The position numbers and the translations under genes are program-made. The notes beneath the pieces were generated by a model. It was not told the DNA's origin, did not search any database, and worked only from the letters and a program-made list of their open reading frames with translations. A stretch of 64,000 bases of DNA. It comes from Burkholderia mayonis. GTDB taxonomy: Bacteria; Pseudomonadota; Gammaproteobacteria; Burkholderiales; Burkholderiaceae. Below are positions 18,156-26,752 of the stretch, piece after piece. Numbering within the stretch: position 1 is the stretch's first letter; every line of letters begins with the position of its first letter. The stretch lies in NCBI RefSeq assembly GCF_001523745.2, contig NZ_CP013386.1, positions 620,001 through 684,000 of the forward strand, written 5' to 3'.

Positions 18156-18980
18156 ATGAGTGAAATTTCTTCGCATCACGAATCGAGCGGCGCACACGAT
18201 GCGCAGGACGTGCAGGATATGCGTTACGCATGCTATCCGAGCCTCGCCGGCCGCACGGTGCTGATCACGGGCGGCGCGACCGGCATCGGCGCGTCGTTCG
18301 TCGAGCACTTCGCGCGGCAGGATGCGCGCGTCGCGTTCGTCGACCTCGATGCGCGAGCGGGCGAAGCGCTCGCCGCGCGATTGGCCGATGCGGCGCACGC
18401 GCCCGTGTTCGTCGCGTGCGATCTCACCGACGTCGCGGCGCTGCGTGGCGCGATCGACACGATCCGCGCGCACATCGGCCCGATCGCGGTGCTCGTCAAC
18501 AACGCGGCGAACGACGTTCGCCACGCAATCGAGGACGTGACGCCCGAATCGTTCGACGCCGGCATCGCGGTGAACCTGCGCCACCAGTTCTTCGCGGCGC
18601 AGGCGGTGATCGACGACATGAAGCAGTTGGGCGGCGGCTCGATCGTCAATCTCGGCTCGATCAGCTGGATGCTGAAGAACGCGGGCTATCCGGTCTACGC
18701 GACCGCGAAGGCGGCGGTGCAGGGGCTGACGCGCGCGCTTGCGCGCGAGCTCGGGCCGTTCCGCATTCGCGTGAATTCGCTCGTGCCCGGCTGGGTCATG
18801 ACCGACAAGCAGCGCCGGCTGTGGCTCGACGATGCGGGCCGTGCGGCGATCAAGGCGGGGCAGTGCATCGACGCCGAGCTGCTGCCCGGCGATCTCGCGC
18901 GGATGGCGCTCTTTCTCGCCGCGGACGACAGCCGGATGATCACCGCGCAGGATGTCGTCGTCGACGGCGGGTGGGCGTAA
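18156..18980 (+). CDS. XylB-like NAD-dependent sugar 1-dehydrogenase (SDR)
   Basis: Short-chain dehydrogenase of 274 residues. From YPSLAGRTVLITGGATGIG onward it resembles Caulobacter D-xylose 1-dehydrogenase closely: VACDLTD, VLVNNAANDVRHAIEDVT, NLRHQFFAAQAV, NLGSISWMLKN (catalytic Ser), YATAKAAVQGLTRALARELGP (Tyr and Lys) and VPGWVMTDKQ. Enzymes of this group oxidise D-xylose, L-arabinose or D-galactose at C1 to the lactone. With an AraF-like importer and dgoKA, D-galactose or L-arabinose is likely; the substrate is inference. The first 21 residues are an extra tail, and Met22 is an alternative start. Confidence 0.88.
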   Translation: MSEISSHHESSGAHDAQDVQDMRYACYPSLAGRTVLITGGATGIGASFVEHFARQDARVAFVDLDARAGEALAARLADAAHAPVFVACDLTDVAALRGAIDTIRAHIGPIAVLVNNAANDVRHAIEDVTPESFDAGIAVNLRHQFFAAQAVIDDMKQLGGGSIVNLGSISWMLKNAGYPVYATAKAAVQGLTRALARELGPFRIRVNSLVPGWVMTDKQRRLWLDDAGRAAIKAGQCIDAELLPGDLARMALFLAADDSRMITAQDVVVDGGWA

Positions 18981-19026
18981 CAATCGTTCGGATGACGAAG
19001 TTCGACGGAAGCAGGAGGACTGAATT

Positions 19027-20100
19027 ATGACGGTGACGCACTCTCGCCCCTTGGCTGCCGATACGGTGCAGACTTTACAGACGCGCGCTGCGCGGCGCGC
19101 GGCCGCCGCACATCTGGTGAGCCCGGGACCGCAGACTTCGCGGATCGCGCGCGGCGCGGGCGTGGCCGATGCGGAGATCGCGACGCTCGCGAACGACGTG
19201 TTGCGGCTCGACGTCGCGCCGCATCTGGGCGGGGGCGTCACGCGCTTCGACTGGCGCGGCGACGGCGTGCTCACGCCGATTTTCCGCCGCTGCGACGCGC
19301 CATGTGCGCGCACCGATCCGAACGAGCTCGCGTGCTATCCGCTGCTGCCGTATTCGAACCGGATCGGCGGCGGGCGCTTCGAGTGCGACGGGCGGCTCGT
19401 GCGCGTGCCGCGCAATCGCACGACCGAGCCGCTGCCGATCCACGGCGACGGCTGGCTCGCGCGCTGGCGGCTCGACGATGCGGCCGACACGCAATTGTGC
19501 CTGTCGCTCGATCGCAGCGAAGGCGCGCCGTACGCCTATCGCGCGACGCAGGTCTACGCGCTCGACGGTGCGACGCTGACGATCGCGCTCGCAATCGAGA
19601 ACACGGGCGCGGCGCGCTTGCCGTTCGGGCTCGGCGTGCATCCGTTCATCGTGCGTGATGCGTCGACCGAGCTCGCGGCCGCCGCGAGCGGGCTGTGGCT
19701 GTCGACGCCCGATTGGCTGCCGTCGCGCCATGTCGGCGCGCCGGCGGCGTGGCGCTTCGGCATTGCGTATCCGCTGCCGGACGCGCTCGTCAATCACGCG
19801 TTCACCGGCTGGGGCGGCGGCGCGACGATCGCATGGCCGCAGCGCCGTCTCGCGCTGACGGTCACGTCCGACGCCGATTGCTACGTGCTGTATACGCCGC
19901 CCGGCGAGCCGTTCTTCTGCTTCGAGCCTGTCGATCATCCGATCGACGCGGTGAACCTGCCAGGCGGCGCGGCCGCGCACGGGATGACGCTGCTTGCGCC
20001 GGGCGAGCGTCTGACGCGGCGTTTCCGTTTCACGGTCGCGCGCACCGATGCGCGTGCGGCGCCTGCGGCGCGCGAGTCGAAGCGGCGTTCAATCGCATAG
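19027..20100 (+). CDS. Aldose 1-epimerase (mutarotase)
   Basis: Interconverts alpha and beta anomers of an aldose so the dehydrogenase receives its preferred form. The protein has 357 residues with a galactose mutarotase-like fold from about residue 55. YPLLPYSNRIGGGRF supplies the active-site Arg region, IHGDGW carries the conserved His, and LPFGLGVHPFI the second His. VLYTPPGEPFFCFEPVDHPIDAVN carries the catalytic Glu. AGGAGG eight bases before the ATG confirms the start, which gives an unusual 45-residue N-terminal extension. It is the last gene of the sugar cluster. Confidence 0.9.
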   Translation: MTVTHSRPLAADTVQTLQTRAARRAAAAHLVSPGPQTSRIARGAGVADAEIATLANDVLRLDVAPHLGGGVTRFDWRGDGVLTPIFRRCDAPCARTDPNELACYPLLPYSNRIGGGRFECDGRLVRVPRNRTTEPLPIHGDGWLARWRLDDAADTQLCLSLDRSEGAPYAYRATQVYALDGATLTIALAIENTGAARLPFGLGVHPFIVRDASTELAAAASGLWLSTPDWLPSRHVGAPAAWRFGIAYPLPDALVNHAFTGWGGGATIAWPQRRLALTVTSDADCYVLYTPPGEPFFCFEPVDHPIDAVNLPGGAAAHGMTLLAPGERLTRRFRFTVARTDARAAPAARESKRRSIA

Positions 20101-20428
20101 AAAAGGCCGATGTTGTCGGCGCACGCGTGCCCGAGAGCGAGGCGAACGCAGCGCGGATCGACGCCGAGCGGGTGGCCGGTTCGGACGCGAACTGATGCGA
20201 CAGGGCTTACGCGATTCGATCGATCGCGCGGAACCCGATCCGCCGCGCATCCGGCCTCGATTCAATTTCGCCCGACTTCGATCCGACCGTGCGAATCCGC
20301 GCCGCGGCGTTGCATGACACGCCTGCGTGCGACGCCGGCGCACCCGGCGCGAGCCCGCCCGCACGCTTCCCCATCCCGGCGCAGGTAAAATACGCGCCTT
20401 CCCAACCGCTTAGCCGTGAGTGAGCGCC
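20101..20428. other. 328-base intergenic region before pyrF
   Basis: No gene is supported. About 30 codon-like triplets with G/C third positions end at a TGA at 20195, but no start or domain is visible. The only clear signal is TAAAAT (20386-20391) as a -10 candidate for pyrF. Confidence 0.45.
20386..20391 (+). promoter_or_regulatory. Probable -10 element for pyrF
   Basis: TAAAAT in an otherwise very GC-rich stretch, 38 bases before the pyrF ATG. No clear -35 hexamer at the right distance. Confidence 0.4.
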
Positions 20429-21256
20429 ATGTCTTCCACGCCTACCTTCATCGAATCGCTGCGCGCCGCCTGGCGGCGCACGAATTCGCTGCTGTGCGTC
20501 GGTCTCGATCCGGAGCCGACGAAGTTTCCCGCGCGGTTCGAGAACCAGCCCGATGCGATCTTCGATTTCTGCCGCGAGATCGTCGACGCGACCGCGCCGT
20601 TCGCGAGCGCGTTCAAGCCGCAGATCGCGTACTTCGCCGCGCATCGCGCGGAAGATCAGCTCGAGCGGCTGATCGCGCACATCCATCTGCAGCATCCCGG
20701 CCTGCCCGTGATCCTCGACGCGAAGCGCGGCGACATCGGCAGCACCGCCGAGCAGTATGCGCGCGAGGCGTTCGAGCGCTATCGGGCGGACGCGGTGACG
20801 GTCAATCCGTACATGGGCTTCGATTCGATCGAGCCGTATCTCGCGTACGAGGACAAGGGCGTGATCGTGCTGTGCCGCACGTCGAATCCGGGCGGCTCGG
20901 ACCTGCAGTTCCTCGAGACGGGCGGCCGGCCGCTCTACCAGGTCGTCGCCGATCTCGCGGCGAACAAGTGGAACGCGAAGACGGGCCAGCTCGCGCTCGT
21001 CGTCGGCGCGACGTTCCCGAAGGAGATCGAGATGGTGCGCGGGCTCGTCGGCGACATGCCGCTCCTGATCCCCGGCATCGGCGCGCAGGGCGGCGATGTC
21101 GCGGCGACCGTCGCCGCGGGCCGCACGGCCGACGGCACCGGGATGATGATCAACTCGTCGCGCGCGATCCTGTACGCGAGCCGCGACGACGACTTCGCCG
21201 ACGCGGCCGCGCGCGCCGCGCAACAGACCCGCGACACGATCAACGCGCATCGCTGA
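20429..21256 (+). CDS. pyrF: Orotidine 5'-phosphate decarboxylase
   Basis: Last step of de novo UMP synthesis, OMP to UMP plus CO2. The 275-residue protein belongs to the longer type 2 PyrF group. [13 protein letters not shown] is the first strand motif. [18 protein letters not shown] carries the Lys99 / Asp catalytic network, and [12 protein letters not shown] the phosphate-binding loop. The ATG at 20429 is favoured over GTG codons 9 and 13 bases upstream because the family begins at this point. It is isolated, with its own promoter. Confidence 0.95.
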   Translation: MSSTPTFIESLRAAWRRTNSLLCVGLDPEPTKFPARFENQPDAIFDFCREIVDATAPFASAFKPQIAYFAAHRAEDQLERLIAHIHLQHPGLPVILDAKRGDIGSTAEQYAREAFERYRADAVTVNPYMGFDSIEPYLAYEDKGVIVLCRTSNPGGSDLQFLETGGRPLYQVVADLAANKWNAKTGQLALVVGATFPKEIEMVRGLVGDMPLLIPGIGAQGGDVAATVAAGRTADGTGMMINSSRAILYASRDDDFADAAARAAQQTRDTINAHR

Positions 21257-21788
21257 GCGTCGCAGCCGCACCTGTCGATGTCCGGCGCGCGATGCCGGGC
21301 GTCGGCGCAGGTGCGGCGCGCTTTCACGCCGATACGCATCGCGCGCGGCGCATCCCGCACGGCATGCGCCGCGCGCGAACAAATCGACGCCGCTTCGGGG
21401 CATGCCGCGCGCCGGGAAATCGCAAATCCTGCGACAAATTCGTGATCACGCCATTCCTGACGAATCCGATGACGTGGCGCGAAGGCCGGCTCGGCTCGAT
21501 CGCCGGCTGGATCGCCCCGTGGAAGAAGCCCGTGCTCATCAAGAGCGACACGCCGAAGTCCGGCGGCGACATGCCGCTCGACGCGACCGACATCGAGCAC
21601 GGCGGCATGCGCGTGAGGGGCGGCAAGAAGGACCTGCCGTTGAAGGAGACCCGCGCGTGGTCCGACGAATCCGCCGCGCGGCAAGAGGCGCTCGGGCAGC
21701 CCGCGCCCGCGAGTGAATCGCAACGGGATCGTCGTCAAGCCGCACGCGATCCGGTAATGGCGACGCCCGCCGCGCTGGCGGCGACGCT
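21257..21788. other. 532-base region holding only coding-like debris
   Basis: No intact gene is supported between pyrF and pncC. Nine-base arms CCGCACCTG (21266-21274) and CAGGTGCGG (21308-21316) form a long stem-loop after pyrF. A stretch with strong codon bias at about 21442-21716 is listed as a gene remnant. Confidence 0.5.
21442..21716 (+). pseudogene. Decayed or frameshifted small gene, family unknown
   Basis: From GTG 21442 one frame reads VITPFLTNPMTWREG, then SIAGWIAPWKKPVLIKSD, with third positions almost all G or C, as in real genes here. The same frame later runs without a stop into the antisense of pncC, which is not credible. A neighbouring frame stops at 21716, so a frameshift near the end or simple decay is likely. 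ATG 21469 is another start. I do not recognise the family. It could also be a short intact gene if sequencing error is present. Confidence 0.4.
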
Positions 21789-22289
21789 TCAGCGCTCCTG
21801 TTCGTCGAGCAGCTTGATGAGGCCGCGCAGCGCATGCGTGGCCGCCTGCACGCGGATCTGCTCGCGGTCGCCCTTGAACACGAGCGTTTCGACCGACGTG
21901 TGCAGCCGGTTGCTCCAGCCGAACGACACGGTGCCGACGGGCTTGTGCTCGGAGCCGCCGCCCGGCCCGGCGATGCCGGTGACGGCGAGCGCGACCTGCG
22001 CGCGGCTGTTGCGCAGCGCGCCTTCGACCATCGCGCGCGCGACGGGCTCGCTGACCGCGCCGTGCTTGTCGATCAGATCGGCGGGCACGCCGATCATCTC
22101 GGTCTTCGCGAGATTCGAATAGGTGACGAAACCGCGCTCGAACCAGCCGCTGCTGCCGGAGATGTCGGTGATCGCGGTCGCGATCATGCCGCCCGTGCAG
22201 GACTCGGCGGTGGCGAGCGTCAGGTGCCCGTCGCGCAGCTTGTTGCCGATGCGGATCGCGAGCTGATGGACGACGGAATCGGTTGGCAT
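21789..22289 (-). CDS. pncC: Nicotinamide-nucleotide amidohydrolase (CinA C-terminal type)
   Basis: Deamidates NMN to nicotinate mononucleotide in NAD recycling. The 166-residue protein consists only of the CinA C-terminal domain. TLATAESCTGGMIATAITDISGSSGWFERG holds the catalytic serine region in pieces: AESCTGG and GSSGWF. YSNLAKTEMIGV, GIAGPGGGSEHKPVGTV and VFKGDREQIR are the remaining signatures. It lies 46 bases downstream of pgpA on the same strand, as the last gene of a thiL-pgpA-pncC unit. Confidence 0.94.
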   Translation of the reverse strand: MPTDSVVHQLAIRIGNKLRDGHLTLATAESCTGGMIATAITDISGSSGWFERGFVTYSNLAKTEMIGVPADLIDKHGAVSEPVARAMVEGALRNSRAQVALAVTGIAGPGGGSEHKPVGTVSFGWSNRLHTSVETLVFKGDREQIRVQAATHALRGLIKLLDEQER

Positions 22290-22335
22290 GCGGGAAGATC
22301 CGGTGCGAACGGGAGTAAACGAGAGCGAGGCGGCG

Positions 22336-22929
22336 TCACTGGACGAACGAGCGCCACAGCGCGATCACGAAGAGCGTCATCAGCGCGGCGATCAGGTCGT
22401 CGAACATGATGCCAAAGCCGCCTTTCAAATTCCGGTCGAAGTAGCGGATGGGCGGCGGCTTCACCATGTCGAAGAAGCGGAACACGACGAATGCCCACAA
22501 CTGCTCGACGAACGTCGCGGGCGTGACGAACAGCATCACGAGCCAGATCGCGACGATCTCGTCCCAGACCGCGGGGCCCGGGTCGGCGATGCCCATCTTC
22601 TTCGCGGTGAAGCCCGTCATCCAGATGCCGGCGACGAAGCCGACGGTGATGAGCGCCCACCATTCGGGCACGGTCAGGTAGCGGTTCAGCGCGACGAACG
22701 TGAGCCAGCCGAACAGCGTGCCGAACGTGCCGGGCATGAACGGTGCAAGGCCGCTGCCGAAGCCGAGCGACACGATGTGGACCGGGTGCGAGAACATGAA
22801 GCGCACGGTCGCGCGGCGGCGCGCGATCTTCTGCTGCTCCTGCTGCGGCGCGGGCATGGGCGCGGGCGCGGGCGCCGGGCCGGGCTGGCCGGCGGAGCCG
22901 GCGGGACGGGGCGTCGGGTCAGTTGGCAT
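22336..22929 (-). CDS. pgpA: Phosphatidylglycerophosphatase A
   Basis: Inner-membrane phosphatase that makes phosphatidylglycerol from its phosphate. It has 197 residues and about four hydrophobic segments from residue 48. GFGSGLAPFMPGTFGTL is the conserved N-terminal motif, DEIVAIWLVM carries the acidic pair, and RFFDMVKPPPIRYFDRNLKGGFGIMFDDLIA the C-terminal signature. An unusual Pro/Ala/Gln-rich tail of about 35 residues precedes the first membrane segment. Its start overlaps thiL by 11 bases. Confidence 0.94.
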   Translation of the reverse strand: MPTDPTPRPAGSAGQPGPAPAPAPMPAPQQEQQKIARRRATVRFMFSHPVHIVSLGFGSGLAPFMPGTFGTLFGWLTFVALNRYLTVPEWWALITVGFVAGIWMTGFTAKKMGIADPGPAVWDEIVAIWLVMLFVTPATFVEQLWAFVVFRFFDMVKPPPIRYFDRNLKGGFGIMFDDLIAALMTLFVIALWRSFVQ

Positions 22930-23920
22930 GGAAATGATCGAAACCGTGCAGCGTGAGCGAAAGCGGCGCGCCCGACGCGTCGCGCCAGATCACGGCGCGC
23001 GCGTCCGTCGGCGCGGACAAGCCGCGTATTGTACCGATCCGCGTGACGGACACGCCCGCGCGCGCGCCGGCGGCCTCGATCGCGGTGCGCGCGGACGGCG
23101 CGGCCGTGAAGCACAGCTCGTAGTCGTCGCCGCCTTCGAGCATGCAGCGGCGCTGCACGTCGGCGGGCAGCGTCGCGAGCGCGGCCGAGCGCGGCACCGC
23201 GTCGACGTTCACGTCCGCGCACACGTTCGAGCGCTCGAGGATGTGCGGCAGATCGCCCGCGAGGCCGTCCGACACGTCGAGCGCCGCGTGCGCGATGCCC
23301 GCGAGCGCGACGCCGAGCGCGACGCGCGGCTCCGGCCGCTCGAGCGCGTGGCGGAACGCGGCCGCCTCGCGCTCGCCCGCGCGCCACTCGCCGCGGATCA
23401 CGCCGAGGCCCGCGCGCGCGTCGCCGAGCGTGCCGGACACCCACACGTCGTCGCCGTCGCGTGCGGCGTCGCGACGCAGCGCGGCGTCGGCTTCGACGTC
23501 GCCGAACACGGTGACGCACAGGTTGAGGGGCCCGCTCGTCGTGTCGCCGCCGATCAGCTCGCAGCCGTGGCGGTCCGCGAGCGCGAAGAGGCCGTCGGCA
23601 AACGCCTCGAGCCAGCCGGCGTCGGCGCGCGGCAACGCGCACGCGAGCGTGAACGCGCGCGGCGCCGCGCCCATCGCGGCCAGGTCGGACAAATTGACGG
23701 CGAGCGTCTTGTGGCCGAGCGCGCGCGGATCGACGTCGGCGAGAAAGTGCCGGCCTTCGACCAGCATGTCCGTCGAAATCGCCAGCATCTTGCCCGGTTG
23801 TGGTGCAAGCAGCGCGCAGTCGTCGCCGATGCCGAGCGCGGCGCGCGCATGCGGACCCTTCGCGCGGCGCGCGAAGAAGCGATCGATCAACGAGAATTCC
23901 GAAAGGGGGGGATGGGCCAC
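22919..23920 (-). CDS. thiL: Thiamine-monophosphate kinase
   Basis: ATP-dependent phosphorylation of thiamine monophosphate to thiamine diphosphate. The 333-residue enzyme belongs to the PurM/ThiL fold. EFSLIDRFF begins it, GIGDDCALLAPQPGK binds metal and ATP, VEGRHFL follows, and NLSDLAAMGAAPRAF is the dimer core. GGDTTSGP and DVSDGLAGDLPHILE are further metal-binding motifs. Lies first in the thiL-pgpA-pncC unit, divergent from maeB. Confidence 0.95.
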   Translation of the reverse strand: MAHPPLSEFSLIDRFFARRAKGPHARAALGIGDDCALLAPQPGKMLAISTDMLVEGRHFLADVDPRALGHKTLAVNLSDLAAMGAAPRAFTLACALPRADAGWLEAFADGLFALADRHGCELIGGDTTSGPLNLCVTVFGDVEADAALRRDAARDGDDVWVSGTLGDARAGLGVIRGEWRAGEREAAAFRHALERPEPRVALGVALAGIAHAALDVSDGLAGDLPHILERSNVCADVNVDAVPRSAALATLPADVQRRCMLEGGDDYELCFTAAPSARTAIEAAGARAGVSVTRIGTIRGLSAPTDARAVIWRDASGAPLSLTLHGFDHFHAN

Positions 23921-24071
23921 GGGCGCGGGTGTCCGAGCGTTGAGATGACGCCCATTGTAAGGCGCTTCGCGTCGGCGTCCGGCGGGGCGGCGGCCCGCGC
24001 GCGGCGGATTCGTGACGTTTCGGTCGCGGCAGTCGAACCCTAATCGGCGATTTTGGCTGTGGGATTGGCGC

Positions 24072-24077
24072 TACAAT
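24072..24077 (+). promoter_or_regulatory. Probable -10 element for maeB
   Basis: TACAAT lies 44 bases before the maeB ATG in the divergent thiL-maeB gap. No strong -35 hexamer is seen at standard spacing. Confidence 0.4.
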
Positions 24078-24121
24078 GCGTCGAACAGGTATTCTAATCC
24101 GCAGCCCCTCCGTAGAGACAC

Positions 24122-26425
24122 ATGTCCACCACGTCCTCCTCTTCCAAAGAAAAGCTCCGCGAAGCCGCCCTCGACTACCACGAATTCCCGACGCCGGGCA
24201 AAGTTGCGATCGCGCCAACCAAGCAGATGATCAACCAGCGCGATCTCGCGCTCGCCTATTCGCCGGGCGTCGCGTTCGCGTGCGAGGAGATCGTCGAGAA
24301 TCCGCTGAGCGCCGCGCGCTTCACCGCGCGCAGCAACCTCGTCGGCGTCGTGACGAACGGCACCGCGGTGCTCGGCCTCGGCAACATCGGCCCGCTCGCG
24401 TCGAAGCCGGTGATGGAAGGCAAGGCGGTCCTCTTCAAGAAGTTCGCCGGGATCGACGTGTTCGACATCGAGCTCAACGAGTCCGATCCGCACAAGCTCG
24501 TCGACGTGATCGCCGCGCTCGAACCGACGTTCGGCGGCATCAACTTGGAGGACATCAAGGCGCCGGACTGCTTCATCGTCGAGCGCGAATGCCGCAAGCG
24601 GATGAAGATTCCCGTGTTCCACGACGACCAGCACGGCACCGCGATCGTCGTCGCGGCGGCGGTCACGAACGGACTGAAGGTCGTCGGCAAGAGCATCAAG
24701 GAAGTGAAGCTCGTCGCGTCGGGCGCGGGCGCCGCGGCGCTCGCGTGTCTCGACCTGCTCGTCGACCTCGGCCTGCCGATCGAGAACATCACGGTCACGG
24801 ACCTGGCGGGCGTCGTCTACAAGGGCCGCACCGAGCTGATGGATCCGGACAAGGAGCGTTTCGCGCGCGAAACCGAGGGGCGCACGCTGTCGGACGTGGT
24901 CGGCGGCGCGGACATCTTCCTCGGCCTGTCGGCGGGCGGCGTGCTGAAGGCCGACATGGTGAAGGTGATGGCCGAGCGGCCGCTGATCCTCGCGCTCGCG
25001 AATCCGACCCCGGAAATCCTGCCGGAAGTCGCGCTCGAAGTGCGGCCGGACGCGGTGCTCGCGACGGGCCGCACCGACTATCCGAACCAGGTCAACAACG
25101 TCCTGTGCTTCCCGTTCATCTTCCGCGGCGCGCTCGACGTCGGCGCGACGACGATCACGCGCGAGATGGAGATCGCCGCCGTCAATGCGATCGCCGGGCT
25201 CGCGCAGCAGGAGCAGAGCGACATCGTCGCGACCGCTTACGGGATCCAGGATCTGTCGTTCGGTCCCGAATATCTGATTCCGAAGCCGTTCGATCCGCGC
25301 CTCATCGTGAAGATCGCGCCGGCCGTCGCGCAGGCGGCGATGGACGGCGGCGTCGCGACGCGTCCGATCGAGGACATGGAAGCGTACAAGGTCCACCTGC
25401 AGCAGTTCGTCTATCACAGCGGCACGACGATGAAGCCGGTGTTCCAGCTCGCGCGCAGCGCGCCCGCCGAGAAGAAGCGGGTCGTGTTCGCGGAGGGCGA
25501 GGAAGAGCGCGTGCTGCGCGCGGTGCAGATCGCCGTCGACGAGAAGCTCGCGAAGCCGATCCTGATCGGCCGGCCGACCGTGATCGAGCACCGGATCCAG
25601 CGCTACGGCCTGCGTCTCACGCCTGGCGTCGATTTCACGATCGTCAACACCGAGCACGACGAGCGCTACCGCGATTTCTGGCAGACCTACTTCAAGATGA
25701 TGTCCCGCAAGGGCATCAGCGAGCAGCTCGCGCGCGTCGAAATGCGCCGCCGCACGACGCTGATCGGCTCGATGCTCGTCAAGAAGGGCGAAGCGGACGG
25801 GATGATCTGCGGGACGATCAGCACGACGCACCGCCATCTGCACTTCATCGACCAGGTGATCGGCAAGCGCGAGGGCTGCAGCGTGTACGGCGCGATGAAT
25901 GCGCTCGTGCTGCCGGGTCGCCAGATTTTCCTCGTCGATACGCACGTGAACGTCGATCCGACCCCGGAGCAACTGGCCGAGATCACGATCATGGCGGCGG
26001 AAGAAGTGCGCCGGTTCGGCATCGAGCCGAAGGTCGCGCTGCTGTCGCACTCGAACTTCGGCACGAGCAACGCGCCTTCCGCTCAGAAGATGCGCGATAC
26101 GCTCGCGATCCTGCACGAACGGGCGCCGGAACTGCACGTTGACGGCGAGATGCACGGCGACGTCGCGCTCGACGCGGCGCTGCGCAAGGAGATCCTGCCG
26201 GAATCGACGCTCGAGGGCGAAGCGAACCTGCTCGTGCTGCCGAACATCGACGCGGCGAACATCGCGTACAACCTGCTGAAGACGGCCGCCGGCAACAACA
26301 TCGCAATCGGGCCGATCCTGCTCGGCGCGGCGCAGCCGGTGCACGTGCTGACCGAATCGGCGACCGTGCGCCGGATCGTCAACATGACGGCGCTGTTGGT
26401 TGCCGACGTGAACGCCGCGCGTTGA
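24122..26425 (+). CDS. maeB: NADP-dependent malic enzyme with phosphotransacetylase-like domain
   Basis: Oxidative decarboxylation of malate to pyruvate with NADP. The 767 residues show the large two-part MaeB build. The malic enzyme part (about 1-430) has YSPGVAFACEEI, NLVGVVTNGTAVLGLGNIG, VFHDDQHGTAIV and the nucleotide loop VASGAGAAALACLDLL. The C-terminal part (about 440-767) is phosphotransacetylase-like (VVFAEGEEERVLRA and NVDPTPEQLAEI); in this family it is regulatory, binding acetyl-CoA-type effectors, rather than a working Pta. A single gene with its own promoter. Confidence 0.95.
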   Translation: MSTTSSSSKEKLREAALDYHEFPTPGKVAIAPTKQMINQRDLALAYSPGVAFACEEIVENPLSAARFTARSNLVGVVTNGTAVLGLGNIGPLASKPVMEGKAVLFKKFAGIDVFDIELNESDPHKLVDVIAALEPTFGGINLEDIKAPDCFIVERECRKRMKIPVFHDDQHGTAIVVAAAVTNGLKVVGKSIKEVKLVASGAGAAALACLDLLVDLGLPIENITVTDLAGVVYKGRTELMDPDKERFARETEGRTLSDVVGGADIFLGLSAGGVLKADMVKVMAERPLILALANPTPEILPEVALEVRPDAVLATGRTDYPNQVNNVLCFPFIFRGALDVGATTITREMEIAAVNAIAGLAQQEQSDIVATAYGIQDLSFGPEYLIPKPFDPRLIVKIAPAVAQAAMDGGVATRPIEDMEAYKVHLQQFVYHSGTTMKPVFQLARSAPAEKKRVVFAEGEEERVLRAVQIAVDEKLAKPILIGRPTVIEHRIQRYGLRLTPGVDFTIVNTEHDERYRDFWQTYFKMMSRKGISEQLARVEMRRRTTLIGSMLVKKGEADGMICGTISTTHRHLHFIDQVIGKREGCSVYGAMNALVLPGRQIFLVDTHVNVDPTPEQLAEITIMAAEEVRRFGIEPKVALLSHSNFGTSNAPSAQKMRDTLAILHERAPELHVDGEMHGDVALDAALRKEILPESTLEGEANLLVLPNIDAANIAYNLLKTAAGNNIAIGPILLGAAQPVHVLTESATVRRIVNMTALLVADVNAAR

Positions 26426-26443
26426 GCGAAGTTATCAATAGAT

Positions 26444-26475
26444 AAAAAAACGGCGCGCCCATTGCGGGCGCGCCG
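26444..26475 (-). terminator. Intrinsic terminator on the minus strand
   Basis: Arms CGGCGCGCCC (26451-26460) and GGGCGCGCCG (26466-26475) with loop ATTGC. The seven A residues at 26444-26450 become a T-run on the minus strand, while the plus-strand side has none. It could also slow plus-strand transcription after maeB, but its polarity points to a leftward transcript for which no gene is seen. Confidence 0.65.
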
Positions 26476-26581
26476 ACGGGCATGGCGGAGATAGCGCCTT
26501 CCCGAAGCCGACGACGCCACCCTTGGGCCGCAAGAGGCGGCGAGGAGGCAGAAACCCGCCGCAGCTGACGCCGTCTCGGTA
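26476..26581 (-). ncRNA. Candidate small RNA on the minus strand
   Basis: A minus-strand TAAAAT (26582-26587) lies just upstream of this GC-rich, hairpin-prone segment, which ends at the orphan minus-strand terminator. A transcript of roughly 110-135 bases would result. I do not recognise it as 6S, 4.5S or another known RNA. No -35 element is convincing. Confidence 0.3.
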
Positions 26582-26598
26582 ATTTTACCCTATATAAG

Positions 26599-26622
26599 TT
26601 ATCTTTACCTTATGGAAGATAA
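26599..26622. promoter_or_regulatory. Inverted repeat upstream of the ribonuclease gene
   Basis: TTATCTT (26599-26605) and AAGATAA (26616-26622) are perfect arms 10 bases apart in the AT-rich patch. They overlap possible promoters on both strands, so a regulator site is plausible. Confidence 0.35.
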
Positions 26623-26752
26623 AAATAACGACAACGAGCGCCATTCCATCCTTTCATCTGCCTAACGAGCATTGATTCCCGCGTGCATTAGCGCTACGCT
26701 TACGCCTTTCTTGGTCGTCAACTTATTGATTTAACAGCGGGAACCTTCGTTT

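Larger units (their letters stand above)
26426..26752. other. 327-base intergenic region with opposite-strand terminator
   Basis: No protein gene is visible. It contains a terminator oriented on the minus strand (26444-26475), an AT-rich patch at 26578-26630 with TAAAAT on the minus strand, and a 7-bp inverted repeat near the ribonuclease promoter. A small RNA on the minus strand would fit, but is unproven. Confidence 0.5.

Noticed and set aside
20110..20388. Small genes between the mutarotase and pyrF
   Set aside because: Codon use in the 92-codon frame is poor, and the better-biased neighbouring frame has no start and only about 30 codons before its stop.
26444..26581. 6S or SRP RNA
   Set aside because: The segment lacks the conserved SRP GGAAGGA-type loop context and I could not match the 6S end pairing, so only an unnamed candidate RNA is listed.
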